Part shown: positions 20,892 to 28,781 of the stretch, in pieces
Layout of the letters: each line of letters starts with the position of its first letter
Numbering within the stretch: position 1 is the stretch's first letter
From: Hymenobacter wooponensis
Lineage (GTDB): Bacteria > Bacteroidota > Bacteroidia > Cytophagales > Hymenobacteraceae
NCBI RefSeq assembly: GCF_004745865.1
Contig: NZ_SRKZ01000002.1
Location: 434,001 to 498,000 of the forward strand
Reading direction: 5' to 3'
Length of the DNA stretch: 64,000 bases
Notes under the pieces: model-generated
The model's input: the letters and a program-made list of their open reading frames with translations, nothing else
Database searches by the model: none
What the model was told of the DNA's origin: nothing
Made by a program: the position numbers and the translations under genes

Positions 20892-22322
20892 TTATGGCTG
20901 CAGTTGGGCTCTCTGCCTGGCGTTATAAAACAGATAGAGGCCTAGCAAACAGGTAAGACCACTCCCGATTAACACTACTAGTACTTCAGGAACTACCCTC
21001 GCTAATAACTCATGTACCACCAATAGCCCAATACCTACTCTAAATAGCTGACTAGCCCACATCTTCCAAGGCAACAGCTCAACCCAAGATACGCGGAGCA
21101 GTTTTGCAGTCAGAGCTAAGTAGTACGCGGCTTGGCAGTAGGTACTGATTACAAAGGCCAACGCCACTCCCGCCAGGCCTAGCAGCCTATACAGCGGATA
21201 CATTAGTAGAAGTGCCAGCAGTAAATCAAGAATAGCTCCTTTCGTAATGGCGCGGCCTTGGCTCTTATGCTGAAGCATAGCCGTGAAATTATAAGCGCGT
21301 AAGGGTATTACTAAGCCTGAGACTAGGAACAGCGGTACCGCGGCATCATAGCGATGGGCGAATACTACACCAAATAGCTCGTAGCGAAAATAGAGTAGAA
21401 AGAAGAATAGGGGAAAGACGAGGCTGCCGAGCACTGTGCCTACTTCTTTGAGCATAGTCACCCGTTCAGTATCGGGGATGTTGGGCTGGCCGAAGTGCAA
21501 CAGTAGCCCACTACCGGCCGCTCCTAACAACAAGGGCAGAAAGGGCACATCGAGGGTGCCATTGAAATACAGGGCAAAGAGAGCCGGTGGAAGTAGAAAG
21601 TTGAGCATAAACTTATCTATCCAACGAAACAGGATTTGCACCCCATCATTGAGAGCAGTATGCAGCCAGAGTTGGCGCACTGCTTTAAATGGTGAGGGTA
21701 CTACTGCCGCTACTCGATCAAAATGCTGCTGAGCCAACCTACTCAGTGCGGCTACACGCAGTACGTTGCAGAATAGCAGCATGCTCATTAATTGCTGACT
21801 AGTCAGAACCTGCCCGACCAAAAAAATGTGGCCTAGCATGAAGGCCCCGGCGTAAGCCACACTTATCAAGCTCAAGGAGCGAAACTGTCGGCCGAGTAGT
21901 GCATAGGCTTCCAGCAGTGCCCCCAATACGCTCAACAGCAGGAATCCCCCCGTTTGCCAAGGCTCGAAGGGAGAACTGCTTTGCCACTGCAATACCGCAA
22001 AGCCGCCTGCGACCAGCATGAGCGAGGTAATTAGCAAGCACAGTTGGAGCCGGCTTATGCCACGCACCAAGCTATTTACCAACGCGGCTGGGTACGTGAG
22101 AATTACGGTAGGCAGGCCTAGACAAGCAACCACCTGCAACACTTGCCACTGCACCCAGAAACTCTGGTACCGACCGTAGTACGTAGGCGCCATATGCCGC
22201 GACAGCCATACTAATGCAGCTACGCTGGCAAGTGTGGGGAAGAAACGAATGAGAAAGATGTACGCGCTATTTCCCAGCAGCGTGCCGCTCGTATTCGCTT
22301 CGGGCTTGCGCATCGCATTCAT
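20892..22322 (-). CDS. Polysaccharide flippase-like membrane protein (MOP superfamily)
   Basis: This 476-aa protein is almost entirely hydrophobic, with roughly 12-14 membrane segments and short basic loops. It resembles Wzx/PST-type oligosaccharide transporters, which flip lipid-linked sugars across the inner membrane. There is no single diagnostic motif, so the substrate cannot be given. The gene overlaps the end of the upstream acyltransferase by 56 bp when started at 22322 (or 47 bp from the in-frame ATG at 22313). That ties the two together as a small surface-polysaccharide unit. No glycosyltransferases are adjacent, so it is an isolated pair and not a full capsule locus. Confidence 0.8.
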   Translation of the reverse strand: MNAMRKPEANTSGTLLGNSAYIFLIRFFPTLASVAALVWLSRHMAPTYYGRYQSFWVQWQVLQVVACLGLPTVILTYPAALVNSLVRGISRLQLCLLITSLMLVAGGFAVLQWQSSSPFEPWQTGGFLLLSVLGALLEAYALLGRQFRSLSLISVAYAGAFMLGHIFLVGQVLTSQQLMSMLLFCNVLRVAALSRLAQQHFDRVAAVVPSPFKAVRQLWLHTALNDGVQILFRWIDKFMLNFLLPPALFALYFNGTLDVPFLPLLLGAAGSGLLLHFGQPNIPDTERVTMLKEVGTVLGSLVFPLFFFLLYFRYELFGVVFAHRYDAAVPLFLVSGLVIPLRAYNFTAMLQHKSQGRAITKGAILDLLLALLLMYPLYRLLGLAGVALAFVISTYCQAAYYLALTAKLLRVSWVELLPWKMWASQLFRVGIGLLVVHELLARVVPEVLVVLIGSGLTCLLGLYLFYNARQRAQLQP

Positions 22323-22812
22323 CTTGGTTCAGGTATCTGAGCACCCGCGCCGGGTTGCCCGCCACTACGCAATGGCCCGCCGGGAAACTGTGCGTTACAA
22401 CGGCTCCAGCACCCACTACCGTAAAATCGCCTAATTCCACTCCGGGTAATACCACCGCTCCCATGCCCACCCAGCAAAAACTCCCAATTCGTATGGGTCG
22501 GGCATGCAGGCGCTGAGCATTGCGCACGGGGTCATGATTAGCGGAAATCAGTCCTACCTGAGGACCAATGTTGGTAAAGCTGCCGATAATAATGCCGTTA
22601 TCAGCATTGATATAGACGCCGGGGGAGTCGCCGGGAAAGGACCCCTGACCAGCCTGCAACCGATGCGGAGTGCGGATTGTGCTAGTATGATGCACCGCCC
22701 ACGGCACGCCGGCATTCTGGCGTAGCACTCGCCGAAATAGTACGTCGAGAGCGTAAAAGCTCAGGGGCATTTCGGGGCGCAACCCTAGTACTCGGCGCAG
22801 CAGCTGTTTCAC
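22267..22812 (-). CDS. Hexapeptide-repeat acyltransferase
   Basis: This 181-aa protein is a left-handed beta-helix acyltransferase. Hexapeptide repeats run from about residue 65 to 160 (IIIGSFTNIG, IRIGSFCWVG, VELGDFTVVG, GAVVTHSFP). The catalytic His is likely in the SANHDP motif near residue 92, and the PARVLRYL ending is typical of maltose/xenobiotic-type O-acetyltransferases. These transfer acetyl from acetyl-CoA to sugar hydroxyls. The overlap with the flippase gene points to modification of an exported glycan. An AAGGAGGT-like Shine-Dalgarno lies just before the ATG on this strand (plus strand ACCTCCTT at 22811-22818), which is rare in this window. Confidence 0.87.
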   Translation of the reverse strand: MKQLLRRVLGLRPEMPLSFYALDVLFRRVLRQNAGVPWAVHHTSTIRTPHRLQAGQGSFPGDSPGVYINADNGIIIGSFTNIGPQVGLISANHDPVRNAQRLHARPIRIGSFCWVGMGAVVLPGVELGDFTVVGAGAVVTHSFPAGHCVVAGNPARVLRYLNQDECDAQARSEYERHAAGK

Positions 22813-22857
22813 CTCCTTATATATACTGCTCGGTTAGCACAGTCAGTTTCAAGTGGC

Positions 22858-23856
22858 CTAGCTGATGGGCACTTTGCGCAGAATGGCTTCAATCAAATCT
22901 TGGGTGCGAATTCCGTCGGCTTCCGCTTCATATGTAAGCAGGATGCGGTGATTTAGCACATCAGTGGCGACTTCCTTAATGTCTTCGGGCAATACGTAGT
23001 CACGCTCATCGAGATAGGCTACGGCTTTGGCTGCCCGGTGCAGGGCAATGCTCGCACGCGGACTCACGCCAAACTGCACGTATTGCTGAAACTCGGCGAG
23101 GTCATACTCTGCCGGCTTGCGGGTTGCAAACACCAGCTCGATAATGTATTTCTCCAGCGTTTCCGAAATCTGCACCTGGTTGATCTGCTGCCGAATTCCG
23201 AAAATATCCTCTTTCGTCAGGATAGGGTTAACCCCGCCTTCAAAGCTCATATTGGCCATTCGACGCATGACTTCCAGCTCATCCGTCTTCTTCAGATAGT
23301 CAACGAACACCTTCATCATGAAACGGTCGACCTGGGCTTCCGGCAACGGGTAGGTCCCCTCCTGCTCCACGGGGTTCTGCGTGGCCAACACCAGGAAGGG
23401 CAAATCGAGCGGGTAAGTAGTCTCACCGATAGTTACCTGCTTTTCCTGCATGGCCTCCAGCAACGCACTCTGCACCTTAGCCGGAGAGCGGTTCACTTCA
23501 TCAGCCAGCACCAGATTAGCGAAAATGGGTCCTTTCTTGACTTCGAACTCCGATTGGTTCTGGTTATAAATCATGGTGCCCACTAGGTCGGAAGGCAGCA
23601 GGTCTGGCGTAAACTGCACCCGCTGAAAGTGCAAGTGCAACACCTTCGATAGGGTGCTAATTGTCAGCGTCTTGGCCAGGCCAGGCACTCCTTCCAATAG
23701 AATGTGCCCGCCCGTGAACAGGCCAATCAGTAGCCGCCCAACCATGTACTGCTGGCCTACGACAACCTTGCCTACCTCAGCAAATACTTGCTTAATCTTT
23801 ACTTGATAATCGGGTACCTCCGGCATTGGGGCGTCAGAAACAAAAGAGAGGGACAT
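22858..23856 (-). CDS. MoxR family AAA+ ATPase
   Basis: MoxR ATPases act as chaperones that help assemble or activate partner complexes, usually with von Willebrand factor A proteins. The 332-aa product has Walker A at residues 56-63 (GVPGLAKT), Walker B ending Asp119-Glu120 (LVLADEVNR), a sensor-1 Asn in ATQNPVE, and the C-terminal lid domain. Its usual partners (DUF58 and vWA genes) are not present nearby, so it appears as an orphan here. The stop codon is TAG in TAGGCCACT. A candidate promoter lies just upstream. Confidence 0.92.
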   Translation of the reverse strand: MSLSFVSDAPMPEVPDYQVKIKQVFAEVGKVVVGQQYMVGRLLIGLFTGGHILLEGVPGLAKTLTISTLSKVLHLHFQRVQFTPDLLPSDLVGTMIYNQNQSEFEVKKGPIFANLVLADEVNRSPAKVQSALLEAMQEKQVTIGETTYPLDLPFLVLATQNPVEQEGTYPLPEAQVDRFMMKVFVDYLKKTDELEVMRRMANMSFEGGVNPILTKEDIFGIRQQINQVQISETLEKYIIELVFATRKPAEYDLAEFQQYVQFGVSPRASIALHRAAKAVAYLDERDYVLPEDIKEVATDVLNHRILLTYEAEADGIRTQDLIEAILRKVPIS

Positions 23857-24219
23857 AGGAAACGCGGAATCCGCGAGAAACTAAAGGTAACAAATCAGAC
23901 GGCCCCAAATAGCCCACAGCGCAGAAACGCTGCTTTCAAGGCCTATGCTAGGCCACTTCAAACTATGGGTGCGCTCAGAATAACGGCCTATGCCTACTCC
24001 TAGTCTTTCTAGTACGTCGCTGATAAGCCTGAATGGGACCTAGTTACTGCTAAGGGAAGTGGTTCAGGTGAAAACAGAGGTGCTTAGCCCTACCCAGCCA
24101 AGCCGCAGATCCTGTTAAATCTCAGTCGTTTGCTGATAAAAAAGTTGGCGAGTCTAAAATCCGACTCCATGGGCAACTGCGTTTGTACAATACCTGACCT
24201 CTATAACTTATTGCACATT
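23857..24219. other. Intergenic region between divergent genes
   Basis: These 363 bases separate the MoxR gene from the beta-flower gene. They hold the MoxR promoter candidate and two TAGGCC-type motifs near 23940-23955. An in-frame upstream extension of the next gene starts at 24130 but has no conserved look. Nothing else is recognised. Confidence 0.5.
23882..23909 (-). promoter_or_regulatory. Candidate promoter for the MoxR ATPase gene
   Basis: On the minus strand TTTG (plus 23906-23909) is followed after 16 bases by TACCTTTA (plus 23882-23889). This is one mismatch from the TAnnTTTG box, with spacing slightly short of the usual 17-21. It lies 26 bp before the ATG. Confidence 0.45.
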
Positions 24220-24594
24220 ATGATTCCCCTTTATAACACTGCCGGAAAGCAAGTTGTATATGCTGATGATGCCTGCCGTGCCTTATATGACACGGATGGA
24301 AATGTGGTAGCCTGGTTTGATGAAGAATTGGTTTACTCGCTCAATGGCCGTTATCTGGGCTGGGTACACCAAGGCTGGGTGTATGACCGCAACGGCCACC
24401 CGGCACTATTCGCAGAAAATGCCATTGGCGGCCCCGAACGGCCTCGGTTAAACAACTTAGCACGAGTACTGCCTAAAAGAATAAAGCTAGCCTCTTTGCC
24501 TACCCCTCTTCCTCGGCGCCAGCCCAGACCCGCCCGCCGAAGCAAAGCTTCTAGTTGGTCGACCCGTTCAGGGGCGGCCTATTTCACACAGTAA
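24220..24594 (+). CDS. Small 4-fold beta-flower domain protein
   Basis: This 124-aa protein contains about four repeats of a YD-x-x-G-x-hydrophobic pattern: YNTAGKQVVY, YDTDGNVVAWF, YSLNGRYLGWV, YDRNGHPALF. That arrangement is the 4-fold beta-flower domain, known structurally but without assigned function. It is followed by a basic, Pro/Arg-rich tail (from about residue 80) that looks disordered. No signal peptide is visible from the ATG at 24220. An earlier ATG at 24130 would add 30 unconserved residues. It sits upstream of two tRNA genes on the opposite strand and shares a terminator with them. Confidence 0.72.
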   Translation: MIPLYNTAGKQVVYADDACRALYDTDGNVVAWFDEELVYSLNGRYLGWVHQGWVYDRNGHPALFAENAIGGPERPRLNNLARVLPKRIKLASLPTPLPRRQPRPARRSKASSWSTRSGAAYFTQ

Positions 24595-24635
24595 GCATGT
24601 GGCACCGCCGCATTGGACAGGTGTTACTAACAATA

Positions 24636-24669
24636 AAAAGGCCTTCTCAAATTCATGAGAAGGCCTTTT
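24636..24669. terminator. Bidirectional terminator between beta-flower gene and tRNA-Leu
   Basis: A perfect 14-bp stem (24636-24649 with 24656-24669) carries A and T runs on the outer sides. It lies 41 bp after the plus-strand stop codon and 4 bp after the 3' end of the minus-strand tRNA-Leu gene. Confidence 0.88.
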
Positions 24670-24672
24670 CAG

Positions 24673-24755
24673 TACCAGAGACGGGACTCGAACCCGTACG
24701 TCCGTGAAGACAAGGGATTTTAAGTCCCTCGTGGCTACCATTACACCACTCTGGC
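24673..24755 (-). tRNA. tRNA-Leu (anticodon UAA)
   Basis: The 83-nt minus-strand gene folds as a class II tRNA. The acceptor is GCCAGAG with CTCTGGT (G1:U72 wobble), and the discriminator is A. The anticodon arm is AGGGA-CTTAAAA-TCCCT, giving UAA. A long variable arm and a T arm ACGGG-TTCGAGT-CCCGT follow. CCA is not encoded. It reads UUA codons. Confidence 0.95.
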
Positions 24756-24810
24756 AGCTGGGTAATAAAGCGTGGGCAAATGTAGCGCCCTAAACCTCAT
24801 TAGCCAAAAA

Positions 24811-24844
24811 CAAAAAGAGGATGTTGCAGCAGCAACATCCTCTT
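24811..24844 (-). terminator. Terminator of tRNA-Gly transcript
   Basis: On the minus strand a perfect 13-bp stem (24815-24827 with 24832-24844) is followed by TTTGTTTTTGG. It begins 3 bp after the tRNA-Gly 3' end, so tRNA-Gly and tRNA-Leu are probably separate transcripts. Confidence 0.85.
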
Positions 24845-24846
24845 GG

Positions 24847-24919
24847 AGCGGGAGACGAGGTTCGAACTCGCGACCTCGACCTTGGCAAGGTCGCGCTCTA
24901 CCAACTGAGCTACTCTCGC
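24847..24919 (-). tRNA. tRNA-Gly (anticodon GCC)
   Basis: The 73-nt minus-strand gene has a standard D arm (GCTC/GAGC), the anticodon arm CGACC-TTGCCAA-GGTCG (GCC), and a T arm GCGAG-TTCGAAC-CTCGT. Discriminator is U and CCA is not encoded. The acceptor stem GCGAGAG/CTCCCGC has an A4.C69 mismatch where a G-C pair would be expected. Confidence 0.93.
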
Positions 24920-25147
24920 TTTTGATCTTGGCGCCGTAGTGGCGTTTTGATGTGACAAAGGTACTACAGGAATCCTTGTTGTCAAGAGGTGGCCGCAAAA
25001 AAACCTTTACTTTTTTACTGCAAAAGCTGTTTTCAGCTGATTTTCAGGGAGAAAAATTTCAGCCTTCACCTCGCATTTTTCACGATATCGAAGAAAAGGG
25101 AGTGGCCTAGCCCCGGCTTACCCGGCACTCAGGGCTAGGTTACCCTG

Positions 25148-27949
25148 TTATTTTCCTCCGGCGGCTAGCTTTAGCTCGTTAAGCTTGAGCAGCGCCTCAA
25201 TAGGGGTCAGCGTGTTCACGTCTAGTTTTTCTAGCAGTTCACGTACTCGCTCCAGGGCTGGGTCACTGGGCTCGAACATGCTCAGCTGCAGGCTAGGCCG
25301 TGGGGCATTGTGTACGGCGGCAGTCGGTTGGGCCTTGGGTGCGCGGCGAGCTTCTACTTCCTGATTGGCCAAGCCGTTTAGAGGAACCAGTTTGCCAGAG
25401 CCGGATTTATCATCTAGGCCCGCTAGCACGTCATCGAATTCGGTGGGCCCGTCTTCTACTCCAGCGCTGGCCCGCTCCTGCTCCAGGTGGTGCATAATCT
25501 CATTGGCCCGCAGCACCACGGAAGTAGGCATACCCGCCATACGAGCTACATGAATGCCAAAACTATGCTCTGAGCCCCCTTCCTGTAGCTTACGCAGAAA
25601 CAGGATTCGGCCTTCGGCCTCCTTCACAGCCACGTTGTAGTTGCGTACCCGCGAGCAATCATCGGCTAGCTGGTTGAGCTCGTGGTAATGAGTAGCGAAC
25701 AGCGTTTTGGCGCGTGCCTTGGGTGAGTTGTGCAGGTGCTCCACAATGGCCCAGGCAATGCTGATACCATCATAGGTGCTAGTGCCCCGCCCAATTTCAT
25801 CCATTAGCACCAGGCTGCGGTCGGAAAGGTTATTGAGGATACTGGCCGTTTCGGTCATCTCCACCATGAAGGTGCTTTCACCCTTACTCAGGTTATCAGA
25901 AGCGCCTACCCGGGTGAAGATTTTGTCGATGACGCCAATGGTGGCCGCGTCTGCTGGCACGAAAGAGCCAATTTGGGCCAGTAGCACAATAAGGGCCGTT
26001 TGGCGCAACAACGCCGACTTACCTGCCATGTTGGGGCCCGTAATCACCACGATCTGCTGGTCCTCCTGGTCGAGGCGGATGTCATTCGGGATGTAGGCCT
26101 CACCGGGTGGCAGCTGGCGCTCAATTACGGGGTGGCGGCCGGCCTTGATGTCAAGTACAGTGCTATCATCTACGCGCGGCTTTACGTAGCGGTACTGGCG
26201 GGCAGTAGCAGCAAAGCTAGCTAGGCAGTCGGTGACCCCAATAGCGCGGGCATTCTGCTGAATCTGGGAAACGTACTCGGCCGCCGACAGCATCAGATCA
26301 GTATAGATGCGCTGTTCAATGACGAACAACTGGTCTTCGGCGTGCAGAATTTTCTCCTCGTAGGTTTTCAGCTCCTCCGTGATGTAGCGCTCGGCGTTTA
26401 CCAGGGTTTGCTTTCTGATCCAGGTGGCAGGCACTTTGTCTTTGTGGGCATTGGTAACTTCAAGATAGTAGCCAAATACCTTGTTGTAGGCCACCTTCAA
26501 AGACCCAATACCGGTTTCCTGAATAGCGCGCTGCTGCATCTGGAACAAGTAGTCCTTGCCCGAGAAGGCCATTTCGCGCAACTGATCCAGCTCCGCATCC
26601 ACCCCATCATTCACTACCCCACCCTGATTGGTCAGAATGGGCGCATCCACTTTAATTTTGGCCTGAATTTCCTCGCGTAGGCCAGTGCAGGGGTTGAGCT
26701 GATCTGCTAGCTTCTGCAGCGCCCGGATACCCGAAGCGGCTAGCTGCTCGCGCATAGGAGCAATGGCCTCCAGCGCCCGGGCCAGTTGTAGCAGCTCACG
26801 TGGATTGATACGGCGCACGGCAACCTTGGAAATCAGGCGCTCCAGGTCGTTGATCTGACGTAGGTGTTGCAGCAGGTTTTCCAGCAGCTCTGGGCTCTGC
26901 AGCAGGGCCTCCACCGTATCGAGGCGGCGTTGGATTTGGGCAGGCTCCTTCAGAGGCAACACCACCCACTTGCGCAGCAGGCGCGCGCCCATGGGCGTTA
27001 CGGTCTGATCGAGAATGTCGATGAGGGGTACCCCACCAGGGTGCTGGGGCAGCACCAGCTCCAGGTTGCGCACCGTGAAACGGTCGAGCCACACGTACTT
27101 ATCTTCCTCTAGGCGCCCGATGCTGCCGATGTGGCCTACATCGGTGTGCTTGGTCTCGGCGAGGTAGTGCAGAATGCAGCCGGCCGCCGTGATGCCTTCG
27201 CGTAGGCCATCGATACCGAAGCCCTTCAGTGAAGTGGTGTTGAAATGACGGGTGAGCGTGTCGTGGCAATAATCGTAGCCAAACACCCACTCATCCAGCG
27301 CAAAGTGGCAGTAATCAGGCCCGAAGTTCTCCTCAAACTCCCGGCGGCTACGCTTGCAGAATAGTACTTCCGCCGGGCCAAAGTTCTGCAGCAGCTTACC
27401 TAAGTAATCAATAGTGCCCTGGGCTACCAAGAACTCGCCGGTACTGATGTCAAGAAAGCTGATGCCGGCCTCTTGCTTACCAAAGTGGACGGCGCAGAGG
27501 TAGTTGTTGCTCTTGCGCTCCAGCACGTTGTCGTGTAGGCTAACGCCCGGCGTCACGAGCTCCGTGATACCGCGTTTTACCAGGCCCTTAGCCATTTTGG
27601 GGTCCTCGAGCTGGTCGCAGATGGCCACACGCTGCCCCGCCCGCACTAGTTTGGGCAGGTAGTTATCAAGCGCATGGTGCGGAAAACCGGCCAGGGGTGT
27701 TTCGGAAGAAGTACCCGCGCCGCGCTTGGTGAGGGTGATATCCAAAATACGGGAGGCCGTAACGGCATCCTCCCCAAAGGTTTCGTAGAAGTCGCCTACC
27801 CGGAACAGGAGCACGGCGCCGGGGTGCTCCTGTTTCAGCTGGTAGTACTGCTTCATCAGGGGCGTATCAATCACGGGAGCCGGTCCGAGAGAACCGTGTG
27901 TGCGGATGGGCTTTTTGTTAGGATCGGCGACTTTAGCTTTCACTAGCAA
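25148..27949 (-). CDS. mutS: DNA mismatch repair protein MutS
   Basis: MutS recognises base mismatches and small loops and recruits MutL. The 933-aa product is full length. The mismatch-binding Phe-x-Glu motif is in GDFYETF (Phe54, Glu56). The ATPase has Walker A GPNMAGKS near residue 640, the STFMVEMTE block, Walker [17 protein letters not shown] and the ATHYHEL motif. A C-terminal linker and a helix-turn-helix end follow ([19 protein letters not shown]). The start is uncertain: the longest frame opens with TTG at 27949, and a GTG two codons later (27943) is as likely. No mutL is adjacent. The tRNA-Gly gene lies 228 bp downstream. Confidence 0.95.
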   Translation of the reverse strand: MLVKAKVADPNKKPIRTHGSLGPAPVIDTPLMKQYYQLKQEHPGAVLLFRVGDFYETFGEDAVTASRILDITLTKRGAGTSSETPLAGFPHHALDNYLPKLVRAGQRVAICDQLEDPKMAKGLVKRGITELVTPGVSLHDNVLERKSNNYLCAVHFGKQEAGISFLDISTGEFLVAQGTIDYLGKLLQNFGPAEVLFCKRSRREFEENFGPDYCHFALDEWVFGYDYCHDTLTRHFNTTSLKGFGIDGLREGITAAGCILHYLAETKHTDVGHIGSIGRLEEDKYVWLDRFTVRNLELVLPQHPGGVPLIDILDQTVTPMGARLLRKWVVLPLKEPAQIQRRLDTVEALLQSPELLENLLQHLRQINDLERLISKVAVRRINPRELLQLARALEAIAPMREQLAASGIRALQKLADQLNPCTGLREEIQAKIKVDAPILTNQGGVVNDGVDAELDQLREMAFSGKDYLFQMQQRAIQETGIGSLKVAYNKVFGYYLEVTNAHKDKVPATWIRKQTLVNAERYITEELKTYEEKILHAEDQLFVIEQRIYTDLMLSAAEYVSQIQQNARAIGVTDCLASFAATARQYRYVKPRVDDSTVLDIKAGRHPVIERQLPPGEAYIPNDIRLDQEDQQIVVITGPNMAGKSALLRQTALIVLLAQIGSFVPADAATIGVIDKIFTRVGASDNLSKGESTFMVEMTETASILNNLSDRSLVLMDEIGRGTSTYDGISIAWAIVEHLHNSPKARAKTLFATHYHELNQLADDCSRVRNYNVAVKEAEGRILFLRKLQEGGSEHSFGIHVARMAGMPTSVVLRANEIMHHLEQERASAGVEDGPTEFDDVLAGLDDKSGSGKLVPLNGLANQEVEARRAPKAQPTAAVHNAPRPSLQLSMFEPSDPALERVRELLEKLDVNTLTPIEALLKLNELKLAAGGK

Positions 27950-28159
27950 GGAAGTAACGCCAGCACAGAGCCAGCGAACAGGATCAGAAGTATGTATTTC
28001 GCGTCGGGCTGAGCTGGCTTAAATTCCCTACTGCTAGCTGCCCTAGTGGCCTAGAACTGGTAGAGATGCTTGACGTAACGGGCCTTTGGTTTGACCAGCT
28101 CAACTCGACGTTCTATTGGTTTTGTATTTGCCAACATCAGCCACTCGGCCGGACGTTCC

Positions 28160-28167
28160 TACTTTTG
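28160..28167 (+). promoter_or_regulatory. Candidate -7 box giving a leaderless transcript
   Basis: TACTTTTG matches TAnnTTTG exactly. It ends only 4 bp before the ATG at 28172, where transcription would be expected to begin, so the message may lack a 5' leader. No clear -33 TTG is seen at the ideal distance. Confidence 0.5.
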
Positions 28168-28171
28168 CACT

Positions 28172-28708
28172 ATGCGCAAACTCTCCATGGAAGAGCTGAA
28201 CCGGCTGACGGTGGCAGACTTCAAAAATACGCAAAAATTCCCCCTCTCTTTGGTTCTCGACAACGTGCGGAGCCTGCACAACGTGGGGGCGGCTTTCCGC
28301 ACGGCGGATGCATTTGCGCTGGAAAAAATCTGGCTCTGTGGGATCACGGGTAGGCCACCCCAGCGCGAAATCACGAAAACCGCCTTAGGCTCTACGGAGT
28401 CTGTTACCTGGGAATATGCTCCTACTACCGTAGAAGCGGTGCAGCAGCTCAAGGCGGCTGGCTACGTGGTAGTAGCCGTAGAGCAAACTACTGGCAGCGT
28501 ACCCCTACCTTCTTTTCAGCCCACCCCCGGACAGGCCTACGCACTGGTGCTGGGCAATGAGGTATTTGGGGTGGATGATGAAGTACTGGCGCTCTGCGAC
28601 GCCGCGGTAGAAATTCCGCAGTTTGGTACCAAGCACTCCCTAAATGTGAGCATAGCGGCGGGAGTAGTACTCTGGGACTTTATTAGCAAGATGGGCTGGG
28701 CCTCCTAG
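28172..28708 (+). CDS. TrmH/SpoU family RNA 2'-O-methyltransferase
   Basis: This 178-aa SPOUT enzyme should methylate a ribose 2'-OH in tRNA or rRNA using SAM. All three SpoU motifs are present: motif 1 LVLDNVRSLHNVGAAFRTAD with the catalytic Arg, motif 2 ALVLGNEVFGVDDE, and motif 3 IPQFGTKHSLNVSIAAGVVLW. The knotted SAM site is thus intact. It lacks an N-terminal substrate-binding extension, so the target (often the tRNA wobble base or G18) cannot be assigned. ATG at 28172 is chosen because the frame upstream has no conserved sequence and a -7 box lies immediately before it. The stop is TAG in TAGGCCA. Confidence 0.92.
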   Translation: MRKLSMEELNRLTVADFKNTQKFPLSLVLDNVRSLHNVGAAFRTADAFALEKIWLCGITGRPPQREITKTALGSTESVTWEYAPTTVEAVQQLKAAGYVVVAVEQTTGSVPLPSFQPTPGQAYALVLGNEVFGVDDEVLALCDAAVEIPQFGTKHSLNVSIAAGVVLWDFISKMGWAS

Positions 28709-28732
28709 GCCAGTTTACTTATCAATAAACAG

Positions 28733-28760
28733 AAAAGGCGGCTCTAGGAGCCGCCTTTTT
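28733..28760. terminator. Bidirectional terminator, methyltransferase / metalloprotease genes
   Basis: A perfect 12-bp stem (28733-28744 with 28748-28759) with a TAG loop has A and T runs outside. It lies between the convergent ends of two genes. Confidence 0.87.
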
Positions 28761-28781
28761 AGTGGAGTTAGGGCAGAAGTA

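Noticed and set aside
24741..24998. Open frames on the minus strand across the tRNA-Gly gene
   Set aside because: They overlap the tRNA and its terminator and have no coding signal.
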